This document shows, piece by piece, positions 40,385 through 49,196 of a stretch of 52,007 nucleotides of DNA. The notes beneath the pieces are model-generated. The model searched no databases, was not told where the DNA came from, and was given only the letters and a program-made list of their open reading frames with translations. The DNA lies in assembly GCA_009777715.1 (NCBI GenBank), contig WRLH01000023.1:1-52007 (forward strand), read 5' to 3'. The first letter of the stretch is position 1, and every line of letters starts with the position of its first letter. The stretch is from Lachnospiraceae bacterium. Lineage in GTDB: Bacteria > Bacillota > Clostridia > Lachnospirales > Lachnospiraceae. Position numbers and translations under genes: made by a program.

Positions 40385-41370
40385 TATTCCATCTTCTCCT
40401 CTCGTAATACTTGGGTTACCCTGACCGCATAGCTGTTCTTATTCGCGCCGGGCAAAGCGGTAAATTTCTCGATATTGCCGACAAAAATCCGCAGTTCGGA
40501 ATCAATATGGGAATCAAGCCTGATAATGTCACCTGCCTGCAAGGAGACAAAGTCATTTACTGTCACGCTGCTTCTGCCTAATACTGCTTTTATCGGAACA
40601 TCAACGCGCCGCAACAAGGCATCGACATATTCTTCGTAATTTTCTTCGTTCCCCTCTTTGATGGTTGAGTACCAGAACTTGGTGTTAAGCTTATCCATGA
40701 CATTTTCTAAGGTAAAATATGGCAAGCATATATTCATAAGGCCCTCAATGTCACCGATTTTTATATTCATTGTCACAATCGCTATCATGTCATTGGGTGA
40801 AATCACTTGGGCAAACTGCGCGTTGGTCTCAATCCTTTCCATCATTGGGTTGATCTCAACAACGTTTTTCCAAGGGTCACGCATAAGCTGCATACATATA
40901 ATCATCAGCTTTTCGATAATTGACATTTCTATTTCGGAAAAGTCGCGGGCCTTTTCAAGCGGCACACCCTGGCCCCCTAACATCCTGTCTAACATAGCAT
41001 AACCTATATTGGACGCAAGTTCAATAATAATATTTCCATTTAGGGGCTGAAAATTTACAATGCAGAGAATTACAGGGTTTGATAAAGCATTTGTAAACTC
41101 TGAAAAAGTAACTGTTTCGCTGCTAGCCACGCTAACTTGAATATTTTTCCTAAGGTAAACAGGCAAGCTGGTGGAAATCAGCCGCCCATAATGCTCATAA
41201 ATAATTTCAAGGGTCCGTAAATGCTCTTTGGAGAATTTCGCCGGCCGTTTGAAGTCGTAATCTTTTGCCTGTTTTGCCGTATCTTCCTGAATCTGTTCGA
41301 CATCCAGTTCGCCAGTACTAAGTGCTGCAAGCAGATTGTCTATCTCATTTTGGGAAAGCACTTCGCCCAC
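40384..41370 (-). CDS. fliM: Flagellar motor switch protein FliM
   Basis: A 328-residue FliM. The N-terminal LSQNEIDNLLAAL binds CheY-P. The middle domain (about 45-230) has the typical RTLEIIYEHYGRLISTSLPVYL and GGQG loop (LDRMLGGQGVP). The C-terminal SpoA domain (about 245-325) ends the protein. It forms the cytoplasmic ring that sets rotation direction. The gene lies between fliL and fliY and is translationally coupled to fliY (1-nt overlap of stop and start). Confidence 0.96.
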   Translation of the reverse strand: MGEVLSQNEIDNLLAALSTGELDVEQIQEDTAKQAKDYDFKRPAKFSKEHLRTLEIIYEHYGRLISTSLPVYLRKNIQVSVASSETVTFSEFTNALSNPVILCIVNFQPLNGNIIIELASNIGYAMLDRMLGGQGVPLEKARDFSEIEMSIIEKLMIICMQLMRDPWKNVVEINPMMERIETNAQFAQVISPNDMIAIVTMNIKIGDIEGLMNICLPYFTLENVMDKLNTKFWYSTIKEGNEENYEEYVDALLRRVDVPIKAVLGRSSVTVNDFVSLQAGDIIRLDSHIDSELRIFVGNIEKFTALPGANKNSYAVRVTQVLREEKME

Positions 41371-41425
41371 GAAATCACCTCCTTTTCTTCATATTCGTAT
41401 GCCCTTTATTATTGCCCGCTGTAAG

Positions 41426-41974
41426 TTAACCGTAAGCTACGTCCAAAAATTGGATGCCAAAAATAAAATCCGAATCATATAACACATGGAGGCCGCGGAT
41501 AATTTCGGCTTTGATTCTTTCGGAAATGACCGGGTCACGGACTTCTTCTAAAGTATAGACTCCAAACGCCCTAATGATAATATCCTGAATCATCGTATCA
41601 ACAGCGGATAAATCGCCGCTATTGCCAGCCTTTTTGAATGCTTTGTGTTTTGAGTCCATCGAAAGGGCTGTGCGGACCATGACAAATCTGGTTCTTTCTT
41701 CTTCGGGCGAAAGCGCAAGGGGAATCCTCATCGATTCACCGTTTGCCACATCATATGTTTCAACGTTTTGGATTGGGACATCGGGGGCAACAAACTCACC
41801 GCTTGCAGAAATTCCGGCTGCCGGAAGCTCCAGCCTAAGCACCGTGGCAATATCTGTCATCAGGGCCAAGGCTTTCTGGTTTGGCAGCACCAGGCTGAAC
41901 ATCATAATCGAAGTCAGCGAGATATTGACAATCAGTAAAAATAAAATAATGATGCTTAAAAGGTTTTTTTTCAT
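41426..41974 (-). CDS. fliL: Flagellar basal-body protein FliL
   Basis: A 182-residue FliL-type protein with one N-terminal membrane helix (about 6-29) and an extracellular domain. The end ISERIKAEIIRGLHVLYDSDFIFGIQFLDVAYG is typical of the family and there is a moderate spacer before it. FliL surrounds the stator and affects torque. The gene follows motB by 14 nt, as usual. The protein is somewhat longer than the 140-170 residues common in Firmicutes. Confidence 0.88.
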   Translation of the reverse strand: MKKNLLSIIILFLLIVNISLTSIMMFSLVLPNQKALALMTDIATVLRLELPAAGISASGEFVAPDVPIQNVETYDVANGESMRIPLALSPEEERTRFVMVRTALSMDSKHKAFKKAGNSGDLSAVDTMIQDIIIRAFGVYTLEEVRDPVISERIKAEIIRGLHVLYDSDFIFGIQFLDVAYG

Positions 41975-41988
41975 TTACATCTCCTTTT

Positions 41989-42831
41989 TTAGTTAAAAGA
42001 GCTGACCGTGTTATATAGTTTTATTTCGACGCGGCGGTTCATCGTGCGTCCTTCGGCGGTGCTATTGTCAGCAACCGGGACGTGTTCGCCGCGCCCGGCA
42101 TAAATCACCCGCGCCGGGTCAAGGGAAGTATTGTCCATCAAAAAACGGTAAACCGAATAGGCACGGCTAATTGAAAGCAGGTCATTGTTGGCGTACATTC
42201 CGGTGCCGCTCATCGGGACATTATCAGTATGCCCCTCAATCTGGATGGTGCTTGGGCCAAAACGCTGGACAATTAAGCCAAGCTGGTCAAGCGCCCTTGT
42301 TGCTTCTGTTTTTAGTTCCGCGCTTCCGGAATCGTATAAAAATGACCCGCTCATGGTCAAAAGGACATATTGCGAGGTAAATTGGACATCAACCATTCCG
42401 TCCAAGGCGCGTTCAGAAATAGCTTCGCTGATTTGCTCCGCCAAAGCTTCACTTTCATTAAGGCCTTTTTCTTCGAGAATCCGCTCCGCGATTTCGGTTG
42501 CTTCATCATCGCCGCTTTGCAAGCCTTCGGGTATCAGGCTTCCATCAACATTAAGCCCGGTCGAATTAAATAATTCGCCAAGGTCATTTAGCTGGCTTGC
42601 ACCGTTTCCTATCATCATTCCGCCGCTGTCAGAAGCCGAGCCGCCGCTAGTAAAAATGCTAAAGGTCTGGTTGAATGAAGCGGCAAACAAATCAAATTTT
42701 GCAACGTCAATTGTAGACATCGCAAACAAGAGGACAAAGAAACAGAACATTAAGTTCATCATATCGCTCCATGTCGCCATCCACGGCGCAACGCCTGCCG
42801 GAGGGCTATCGGGCTTTTTTGCTTTAGCCAT
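41989..42831 (-). CDS. motB: Flagellar stator protein MotB
   Basis: A 280-residue stator subunit. The single membrane helix (about 19-41) has the proton-binding Asp23 (WMATWSDMMNLMF). A plug and linker follow, then an OmpA-type peptidoglycan-binding domain (about 150-280) with IQIEGHTDNVPM and NRRVEIKLYN. The frame opens 17 codons upstream inside motA, but GGAGG lies 5 bases before the ATG at 42831 (MAKAKKP), and the gene then overlaps the end of motA by 8 nt, a common coupling. Confidence 0.95.
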   Translation of the reverse strand: MAKAKKPDSPPAGVAPWMATWSDMMNLMFCFFVLLFAMSTIDVAKFDLFAASFNQTFSIFTSGGSASDSGGMMIGNGASQLNDLGELFNSTGLNVDGSLIPEGLQSGDDEATEIAERILEEKGLNESEALAEQISEAISERALDGMVDVQFTSQYVLLTMSGSFLYDSGSAELKTEATRALDQLGLIVQRFGPSTIQIEGHTDNVPMSGTGMYANNDLLSISRAYSVYRFLMDNTSLDPARVIYAGRGEHVPVADNSTAEGRTMNRRVEIKLYNTVSSFN

Positions 42832-43615
42832 CTTCGCCTCCTCCGCTTTCTTCTTGGGTATCGGCACGATCACCAGGAGCAAGGAATGATTTTAATTTTT
42901 CTTCGATGACACGCGGATTTTCACCAGCTTGGATCGAGAGCAAGCCCTCAATCATTATTTCTTTCACCATCATTTCCCGCTCGTTTTGGATTTTTAGTTT
43001 TCCTGCAACCGGAGTACCGAGTACATTGGCCAGCAAAGACCCATATAGGGTCGTTATGAAACAGGCGGCCAGGGTCGGACCTAAAGCAGCAACGTCATCA
43101 AGGTTTCCTAGCGCGACAATCAAGCCAATTAATGTTCCGATCATTCCCCAGGCTGGGCCATATAATGATAATGTTTCCCAATATGTGATTTTCTTCTTGT
43201 GGCGGCCCTCAATACTGATAAGCTCTGTTTCCATAATGCCACGGACAAGATCCGGGTCAGTTCCGTCAACAATTAAAAGGATGCCCTTTTTGAGAAAAGG
43301 GTCATTTAGATCCGTGGCTGCTTCTTCCAGCGAAAGCAAGCCTTCTTTTCTTGCTACATTCGAAAGCTCGATGATCTTTGTGATAATTGACTTAATATCC
43401 GCTTCCGGCATCTGGAGCGCCAGCTTGAAAGACTTTAGGCCGGAGATAAAATCCGGCAATGTGTTAGTTGTGATAAGGCTGCCGAAAGTTCCCCCGATAA
43501 CGATAATAAACGACGCCAGATCCAAAAAAGAGCCTACTGCGCCGCCAACGGAGACGATTCCCAGCCCCACGCATATTAATCCAATTACTAAACCGATGAT
43601 TGTTGCTATATCCAC
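42824..43615 (-). CDS. motA: Flagellar stator protein MotA
   Basis: A 263-residue stator subunit with four membrane helices and a large cytoplasmic loop (about 60-145) that touches FliG. Conserved parts are LASFIIVIGGTFGSLI, LYGPAWGMIGTLIGLIVAL and ACFITTLYGSLLANV. The start is GTG (43613-43615) with AAAGGTG seven bases upstream. The C-terminal tail is acidic and Gly-rich and overlaps the motB start. The flbD gene precedes it by 59 nt. Confidence 0.95.
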   Translation of the reverse strand: MDIATIIGLVIGLICVGLGIVSVGGAVGSFLDLASFIIVIGGTFGSLITTNTLPDFISGLKSFKLALQMPEADIKSIITKIIELSNVARKEGLLSLEEAATDLNDPFLKKGILLIVDGTDPDLVRGIMETELISIEGRHKKKITYWETLSLYGPAWGMIGTLIGLIVALGNLDDVAALGPTLAACFITTLYGSLLANVLGTPVAGKLKIQNEREMMVKEIMIEGLLSIQAGENPRVIEEKLKSFLAPGDRADTQEESGGGEDG

Positions 43616-43674
43616 AGAAATTCACCTTTATATATTTCTATGTGCATTAGGGTTTCACTCTAATCCGTAAAAGT

Positions 43675-43857
43675 CTACGCAAAAATATCCTTTCGATAAG
43701 ATTTTACTAGATTTTTTACTTCTTGTCTACTTTCTTTTATAATTATCTTTTTTCCGGTGGTAAAAGAGACGATCGTGTCGGGGGATTCTTCCACGATTTC
43801 CATAAGGTCAGGGTTGATTAGGACTTTTACGCCGTTGATTTTTGTCACTTCGATCAT
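43675..43857 (-). CDS. flbD: Flagellar protein FlbD
   Basis: A 60-residue FlbD-family protein, a small conserved product found between flgE and motA in many Firmicutes. It reads MIEVTKINGVKVLINPDLME and TIVSFTTGKKIIIKES, matching the family over its whole length. The role is not known in detail. AGGAG lies 9 bases before the ATG, a fairly long spacing. The 527-bp spacer upstream, toward flgE, is filled with repeats. Confidence 0.93.
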   Translation of the reverse strand: MIEVTKINGVKVLINPDLMEIVEESPDTIVSFTTGKKIIIKESRQEVKNLVKSYRKDIFA

Positions 43858-43890
43858 GGGGGGTGTCTCCTTTTATTGGGATGGGTTGCT

Positions 43891-43958
43891 GCGTAAGTAT
43901 GGGTTAATGCGTAAGTATGGGTTAATGCGTAAGTAAGTATGGCTTAATGCGTAAGTCA
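43891..43958. repeat. Tandem 18-bp repeats (GCGTAAGTATGGGTTAAT)
   Basis: Two full copies (43891-43908, 43909-43926), a third with a 4-bp insertion (43927-43948) and a partial fourth. They lie between the flbD start and the larger 62-bp array. Confidence 0.88.
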
Positions 43959-44028
43959 GAAAACGATCTCTTCGTTGCTGTGCCCTAATGGGTGTAAAAT
44001 ACAAGTGTTCATATGGGTAGAAGGCGGG

Positions 44029-44283
44029 CAAGGCAACTGCGAGAAACATTTTCTTCCTTACTTAGGTTACGAAGAGAATTGAGGTTGCCATACTCTCATT
44101 ATGAGAAGCATTTTCTTCCTTACTTAGGTTACGAAGAGAATTGAGGTTGCCATACTCTCATTATGAGAAACATTTTCTTCCTTACTTAGGTTACGTGGAA
44201 GAATTTCGTTACCATACTCATAATGGAGTTGGATTGCGTTACCACACTCATTATTACGATTTTCTTCCGTGACTTAGGTTGCG
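44029..44283. repeat. 62-bp tandem array of hairpin units between flgE and flbD
   Basis: CATTTTCTTCC recurs at 44047, 44109 and 44171 (62-bp period), with a diverged fourth unit near 44259. In each unit the loop (TTACTTAGGTTACG type) is kept while the stem varies: ATTTTCTTC/GAAGAGAAT in units 1-2, TTCTTCC/GGAAGAA in unit 3 and TCTTCC/GGAAGA in unit 4. A second small hairpin, TCTCAT-T-ATGAGA, separates the units. Confidence 0.8.
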
Positions 44284-44294
44284 TGGAAGAGCGG

Positions 44295-44324
44295 GCGAAG
44301 CAATCCTTTTTTGGATTGCTTCGC
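44295..44324. other. Perfect 12-bp hairpin with T6 loop in the flgE-flbD spacer
   Basis: GCGAAGCAATCC, TTTTTT, GGATTGCTTCGC. The stem is perfect and strong. No T-run follows on either strand, so it is more like an RNA stabiliser or processing site than a terminator. It lies about 60 bp after the flgE stop. Confidence 0.6.
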
Positions 44325-44384
44325 TCACCATTAATTTCCATATTTTACCAAAAGTAGCAATTTTTGTGACAAGCGAATCACAAA

Positions 44385-46298
44385 CTACCTCTTGAGGTTG
44401 GTAAGTTCTTCAAGCAAGCTGTCGGACACGGTGATAATCCGGGAGTTGGCTTGGAAACCGCGCTGGGTGGTAATCATTTCGGTGAACTCGCTTGAAAGGT
44501 CAACGTTACTCATTTCCAAGACTCCGCTTGTCATATAACCGCCAGCGGATTTGATATCCTGGCCGATATTGTCAAAATCACCGGAGTTCATCGATGCCGA
44601 ATATAGGTTGTCACCTTTTTTCTCAAGCCCGGAGGGATTGGCAAAGGTTGCAACGGCGATTTGCGCAAGCAAGCGGCTCATTCCGTTATCATAAGTTGCA
44701 TAAATTTTGCCGTCGTCTTGGACAACAACCTCGATCATCTCACCTTTGCGGCGGCCTGTGCCTAAGCCCCTGTCTTCGCCTGTACCGCCAGCGGAAGCAC
44801 TAATCGTGCTTCTTGCGTTGTTGTTATTGGTCAGGGTGTTAATGAAATTGATTTCAATGTCTTGGAATTTATCCATATCGACTGCCGGGTTGCTCTTGTT
44901 AAATTGAATGCTGATTAGACCCTGGGTATTTCCAGCGATATCATTAAATTGGCCGTTGCCTGAGTTATAGCGCATAATTGCGGCATTGTCAACTTGCTTC
45001 TTTATGACCGTCAGCGTGCCGTTTGGCTCAATCTGGAACTCGATTACGCCTAAATGATCCAGACGGATGCCGAATATTTGCTCGATTTCATCAAGGTCAA
45101 CATCAGAAAGCTCAAGGACTTGACCAACCGGGAGAGGAACATTTAATGCCACCGGCTGTGTCCGGGCAAATTCGATATCGGTTATCGTTGCACTTGCCCC
45201 GCCGGGCTGGCCAACTCCAGACAACGCATAACTGACCGGATTTGCCGTGCCGATTTGCATTGTCAGCGTCCCGTCAGGGAAAAGGCTATATTGAATCGGT
45301 GTTCCGGCAGTAACAGCAGCATCAACTAAATCACCAACCATATCGCCATAAAAGCTGCGGAGCAGGGCCGGGGTCATTGCATCAGGGTCCGCCGGAGTCC
45401 CGCCGATTGTATAATTTCTCGCCGGGTTGGAAATAACGGCGGTATGGGTATCAGTTCCGCGTTCTAGGACGATATCGCGATTGACAATTGCCGTGCCGGA
45501 CCTGGTCAAATATGAAGCTGCCGTTTCCACGATTTCAGTCATGCCGAAACTCACTTGCCCCATCATTTCCGGCCCAATGCTCCGTCCGGTTGAGTCAAGG
45601 ATATCATCAAGTTTTACATAATACTCGCCGCGGTCGGCATTAATGACATGGGCGGAAAGCCTGGCCGTAAATTTAAATCCTTGGTCATCAAAGAACTCCA
45701 GGTTCATTATTTTCCCTGTCGTTGAATTTATGTCCGGATCATTCCGGTCGATAACGCCAGCAACCGTTGCTTTTGTTGTTGCTTCTGCTCCATAAGTCAT
45801 TGTGGAATCGTCTATCAGCAGAATGGGGCTCACTGTGTCTTGTTTGATATTGTTTGGATTTTCTGGGTCTACCTGCCAGCCCATGACATTATACCCGGTA
45901 CTTGTCATCGCCAAGTTGCCAGCCCCATCAATATAGAATGAGCCGGCGCGGGTAAAGAAATTTTCGAATCCGTTACTGACGACAAAGAAGGAATCACCTG
46001 TGATGGCAATATCAAAAGGCAGATTGGTGGTTTGCATCGCCCCTTGTGTAGAAATATTGGTATTCATCGAACCCACCTTTACACCAAGGCCGATTTGTCC
46101 GGCATTTGTTCCGCCGACGCTTGTTTCGGTGCTTGCGCCGGAGGCGCGTTTGGTGGTCTGGTACATTAGTTCATTAAAAGTGATCGTTTGGGCTTTAAAA
46201 GCAGTCGTATTAACATTAGCGATATTATTACCGATAACGTCCATTTTGGTCTGGTGTGTTTTAAGCCCGGCCACACCAGAGTAGAGTGATCTCATCAT
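44385..46298 (-). CDS. flgE: Flagellar hook protein FlgE
   Basis: A 637-residue hook protein, longer than the roughly 400 residues of enteric FlgE but normal for clostridia with extra outer domains. The N-terminal D0 helix reads MMRSLYSGVAGLKTHQTKMD and VIGNNIANVNTTAFK. The middle (about 90-540) is beta-rich and variable. The C-terminus has SNVDLSSEFTEMITTQRGFQANSR and LLEELTNL, the usual coiled coil. It forms the universal joint outside the cell. AGGAGG lies 8 bases before the first ATG. FlgD and FliK, which cap the hook and set its length, are encoded just upstream. Confidence 0.95.
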   Translation of the reverse strand: MMRSLYSGVAGLKTHQTKMDVIGNNIANVNTTAFKAQTITFNELMYQTTKRASGASTETSVGGTNAGQIGLGVKVGSMNTNISTQGAMQTTNLPFDIAITGDSFFVVSNGFENFFTRAGSFYIDGAGNLAMTSTGYNVMGWQVDPENPNNIKQDTVSPILLIDDSTMTYGAEATTKATVAGVIDRNDPDINSTTGKIMNLEFFDDQGFKFTARLSAHVINADRGEYYVKLDDILDSTGRSIGPEMMGQVSFGMTEIVETAASYLTRSGTAIVNRDIVLERGTDTHTAVISNPARNYTIGGTPADPDAMTPALLRSFYGDMVGDLVDAAVTAGTPIQYSLFPDGTLTMQIGTANPVSYALSGVGQPGGASATITDIEFARTQPVALNVPLPVGQVLELSDVDLDEIEQIFGIRLDHLGVIEFQIEPNGTLTVIKKQVDNAAIMRYNSGNGQFNDIAGNTQGLISIQFNKSNPAVDMDKFQDIEINFINTLTNNNNARSTISASAGGTGEDRGLGTGRRKGEMIEVVVQDDGKIYATYDNGMSRLLAQIAVATFANPSGLEKKGDNLYSASMNSGDFDNIGQDIKSAGGYMTSGVLEMSNVDLSSEFTEMITTQRGFQANSRIITVSDSLLEELTNLKR

Positions 46299-46340
46299 AA
46301 CTTTGACCTCCTAGAGTAATTACATTTGTTACACCGTTTT

Positions 46341-46381
46341 GCGTCTATCTGTCAGTCAAGACGCAGCGTCCCAACGGGACG
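46341..46381 (-). other. Two hairpins in the spacer between the TIGR02530 gene and flgE
   Basis: GCGTCT/AGACGC (46341-46364) and CGTCCC-AAC-GGGACG (46367-46381). In plus orientation the second is followed by GTTTTTA. In the operon sense it has no T-run. A role in mRNA processing before the highly expressed hook gene is possible. Confidence 0.4.
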
Positions 46382-46405
46382 GTTTTTAGCCTCCATAAGG
46401 TCCGG

Positions 46406-46804
46406 CTAAATTATTACGGCTCCATCAATATTGGTAAAAACATTTTCACTTGCTTCCCGCCCGCTCATTGCGGTAACAACTGTGTTGTTTGGTATGTTGA
46501 CGATAAAAGCCATTTGGTCAACGATTACCAGTGAATCTTTGATTCCTTTTAAGCTTGCTTTGGCTGTGCCTTCATTCAAACGTTCGATTTGGTTCTCCGA
46601 AAGGCTTAAGCCCCTGTCAATCAAGCGGTTAGCCGCGTGTTTGGAAAACTTTACCTCGGCGGTGCTTTGGGTCGTTTTGGCAAGAATTTCCTGAAAGGTA
46701 AGGCCCATGTTTGGATTTGGCTGGTTAAGCGGCTTCTTTGTTTGGTTTAAAAGCTGGTCTTTTAGCTTTAAAGCGGATAAATATTGGCTGCTTTGTAGGT
46801 TCAT
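46406..46804 (-). CDS. TIGR02530-family flagellar operon protein
   Basis: A 132-residue protein with the family core EVKFSKHAANRLIDRGLSLS and ENQIERLNEGTAKASLKGIKDSLV (about 51-94), followed by a conserved VNIPNNTVVTAMS end. The family occurs between flgD and flgE in Firmicutes and spirochetes and is probably tied to hook assembly, though its role is not known. The first 45 residues are polar and may be flexible. It follows flgD by 25 nt. Confidence 0.9.
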   Translation of the reverse strand: MNLQSSQYLSALKLKDQLLNQTKKPLNQPNPNMGLTFQEILAKTTQSTAEVKFSKHAANRLIDRGLSLSENQIERLNEGTAKASLKGIKDSLVIVDQMAFIVNIPNNTVVTAMSGREASENVFTNIDGAVII

Positions 46805-46829
46805 TCACATTTCCTCCTTGAAATCATGA

Positions 46830-47546
46830 TTATTCACCCTCGCCGGGTTCTTCTGGCGATTCTTCCGGCACTTCTTCCGGTGTTTCTTCGTCCGGTTCTT
46901 CCGGCGGTTTGGCTGCTGCCCTTAGCTGGTCAATTGCGGTGATGTATTCTTGCAATTTTTCAATTAAGGCTTTGGCAATGAAATTTTGCTGATAACCCGA
47001 CATCGCATTAAAGCCATCTTTTAGATTGTCAATCAATTCACCGTCATCTAAGGTGATGTTGTCAACAAACGGCAGTTCGTTGATTGCCCGGGTAAAAGCG
47101 TCTGCCAAGTCAAAGGCGATTTTGTAATTTCCGTCGATGGTTGCATAAACATCATTGGCATTGTAGAGCTGGCCATCGATTGAAAGCAGGGCTTTGTTGT
47201 TTTCGAAAACAACGTAGTCAACTCTTCCTTCAACTTCGTGGAATTCACCGTTTGTCATTCTGGTGCGGATGGTGACGAATTGGCCGACATAAGATGTGGC
47301 GCGGGACATTTCCATCGTTGTACTCATGTTCTGCATTTGCTCTAGTGATGAAAAAGTCGCGTATTGCGAAACAAATTCGGTGTTTGACTGGGGTTCCAAT
47401 GGGTCTTGGTATTTTAGCTGGGCGACCAAGAGTTTTAGGAATGCGTCTTTGTCCATTGTGTTCCCGCCAGTGGCGTTTTTGCCGCTGACTGATATTGAAC
47501 TGACGGATTCAGCTATTTTCCCATCAATTACTTGTGCTACTGACAT
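46830..47546 (-). CDS. flgD: Hook-capping protein FlgD
   Basis: A 238-residue FlgD that caps the growing hook. The conserved N-terminal part has MDKDAFLKLLVAQLKYQDPLEP (31-52) and FVSQYATFSSLEQMQNM. A small beta domain (about 88-150) follows. The C-terminus (about 212-238) is a Pro/Glu repeat (PEEPDEETPEEVPEE). The AAAGGAG site is close to the ATG. It lies between fliK and the TIGR02530 gene, as expected. Confidence 0.93.
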   Translation of the reverse strand: MSVAQVIDGKIAESVSSISVSGKNATGGNTMDKDAFLKLLVAQLKYQDPLEPQSNTEFVSQYATFSSLEQMQNMSTTMEMSRATSYVGQFVTIRTRMTNGEFHEVEGRVDYVVFENNKALLSIDGQLYNANDVYATIDGNYKIAFDLADAFTRAINELPFVDNITLDDGELIDNLKDGFNAMSGYQQNFIAKALIEKLQEYITAIDQLRAAAKPPEEPDEETPEEVPEESPEEPGEGE

Positions 47547-47559
47547 ATTTTCTCCTTTC

Positions 47560-49029
47560 TTACGCTTTGAAGTCTACGGTTTGGCCGTTTTCAATCATTA
47601 GTTCGGCGGCTAGTTTTTCTTCCCCGGTCAGTTCTTCGGGAAGTTCATTTAGGCCGCTTAGGTTGATCCGGCGGCGATTCTTGTGGCTTGCTTGCTCTTC
47701 TTGCCGGTTTTCGTCCTTGCCCTGCCAAAGCTTTGAATCAAACGCTTTGCTTTCGAGATTTACCTCTATCGCTTCAACCTTTATGCCTTGCGAACGCATA
47801 TTTTCTTTCAGTTCAACAATCTGGCTTTCAATCGCTGCCTTGACTGTTTCGTTCTGGGCGGTGAATTGAGCCGTGATGACTCCGGCGGTTGAGGTGATTT
47901 TGACCCCGACTGTGCCAAGGCTTGCCGGGTGGAGCTGCATTTCCAAGCTGTCAATTCCCGGTGAAAGCTTAATCTTCATGAAGTCAAGGATTTGGCTTAG
48001 GATTTGGGTGGGATCAGGGGCTTCGAGGATTGGGTCAAATTGGGGCTTTAAAGAATCGATTTGGTCTTTTAAAAGATTGTTTAAAATCGTCTCGTAGCCT
48101 TCGGTATTCTGGCCGCTGTTTCCGCTTCCGTTTTGTGAGGACTGTTCCTTTGGTTCAAGGACTGCTTCCGTTTCGGCCTTAATCGTTGCCACTTCATCTG
48201 TTGCTTTAAGATTGCCGTTTTCATCGGCTTTTTGGGTTATTTCAGTAATAACGCCGTCCTTTTCAATCACAATCGTGATTTTTTGCTCCGGTTCATTCAT
48301 TTGCTGCTTAGCCAGTTCATTGGCCTGATTGACTGACTCGGTCAATGCTTCGGCATTGGCTGCGGCACTGGCTTCGTCTGTTTCCATTGTTTGGAGCTGA
48401 TTAATCAGCAAGTTCATTTCTTCCGGGGTAAGTTCGGTTGTCTTAAGCAATTCATCGATGATTGGCTGTACTTCGGCCGAAAGCTCCGTGAAGTTTTCAT
48501 ATAAAACCTCATCGGTCATCAAGTTAAGTAAGTCCGTTCCCTCAAGGGTTAAAACTACCTCGCTTAGCATTTTCGGATCAAGCAATGATTCCGGGATTAG
48601 GCCTAATTCTGTTAATACTTCGGCCAGTTCTTCCGGAGTTAGGTCAAACCTTAGGGCAACTGTGTTAAATACTTCTGCGGCGGCTTTTACTACTTCGTCT
48701 ATTTCCTCCGCAGTCCAGCCGCTTTCCGTGGCCTTAGCCGATTCGCCCGGCTCTTTTTTTGCTTCCGCTTTCGCTTCGGCTTCGCTTAATTTTGGTGAGT
48801 TGTCGGTTGCTCTTTCAGCCCTTGACAGAATTTCTTTAGCCCGATTTTCACGATGGGGCATGGTCTGGGACACTGGCTGGGCCATGGTCTGGTTTTCACT
48901 CGTCCGGCTGGCGGCAAGTACCATGAAACTACCAAATTTTGCGGTTGTTTCTTGCTTTCCGGCGAAGTTCAAAAGTGAACTTACGTCGGAGTGCATTTTG
49001 TCTGCACTTTTGACAAGCGTGTTTGTCAT
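47560..49029 (-). CDS. fliK: Flagellar hook-length control protein FliK
   Basis: A 489-residue FliK-type protein, an exported ruler that sets hook length and triggers the FlhB switch. The N-terminal two thirds are polar and acidic with Glu, Leu and Thr-rich helices, and the C-terminal Flg_hook domain (about 345-440) has LEMQLHPASLGTVGVKI, GVITAQFTAQNETVKAAIESQI and LKENMRSQGIKVEAIEV. The end is basic and ends in TVDFKA. AGGAGG lies 6 bases before the ATG. A SigD-like promoter may lie about 65-90 bp upstream. Confidence 0.9.
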   Translation of the reverse strand: MTNTLVKSADKMHSDVSSLLNFAGKQETTAKFGSFMVLAASRTSENQTMAQPVSQTMPHRENRAKEILSRAERATDNSPKLSEAEAKAEAKKEPGESAKATESGWTAEEIDEVVKAAAEVFNTVALRFDLTPEELAEVLTELGLIPESLLDPKMLSEVVLTLEGTDLLNLMTDEVLYENFTELSAEVQPIIDELLKTTELTPEEMNLLINQLQTMETDEASAAANAEALTESVNQANELAKQQMNEPEQKITIVIEKDGVITEITQKADENGNLKATDEVATIKAETEAVLEPKEQSSQNGSGNSGQNTEGYETILNNLLKDQIDSLKPQFDPILEAPDPTQILSQILDFMKIKLSPGIDSLEMQLHPASLGTVGVKITSTAGVITAQFTAQNETVKAAIESQIVELKENMRSQGIKVEAIEVNLESKAFDSKLWQGKDENRQEEQASHKNRRRINLSGLNELPEELTGEEKLAAELMIENGQTVDFKA

Positions 49030-49092
49030 TGATTTCCCTCCTATCTTCAGTTTTCAAGGTTCAAAAAGGCATCGGATTATGCCTATGAATTT

Positions 49093-49121
49093 ATATCGGC
49101 TAATCTAGTCAATTGCATTAG
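49093..49121 (-). promoter_or_regulatory. Candidate SigD (sigma-28) promoter upstream of fliK
   Basis: On the minus strand the hexamer region GCCGATAT (49093-49100) matches the SigD -10 exactly. CTAA (49118-49121) lies 17 bp upstream in place of TAAA at 14-16 bp, so the -35 is weak. The start would be about 60 nt before the fliK ATG. The SigD gene is further down the same operon. Confidence 0.35.
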
Positions 49122-49196
49122 ATTTTTATTGCCAAATTTTTATGCTTAATTTTCATGCCTTGCCAGGGGCTGCCGCACAGTATTTGCAGTCCTTTC

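Noticed and set aside
43858-44384. A possible small gene in the flgE-flbD spacer
   Set aside because: Every open stretch is short and made of the repeat units. No ribosome site or protein-like pattern was found.
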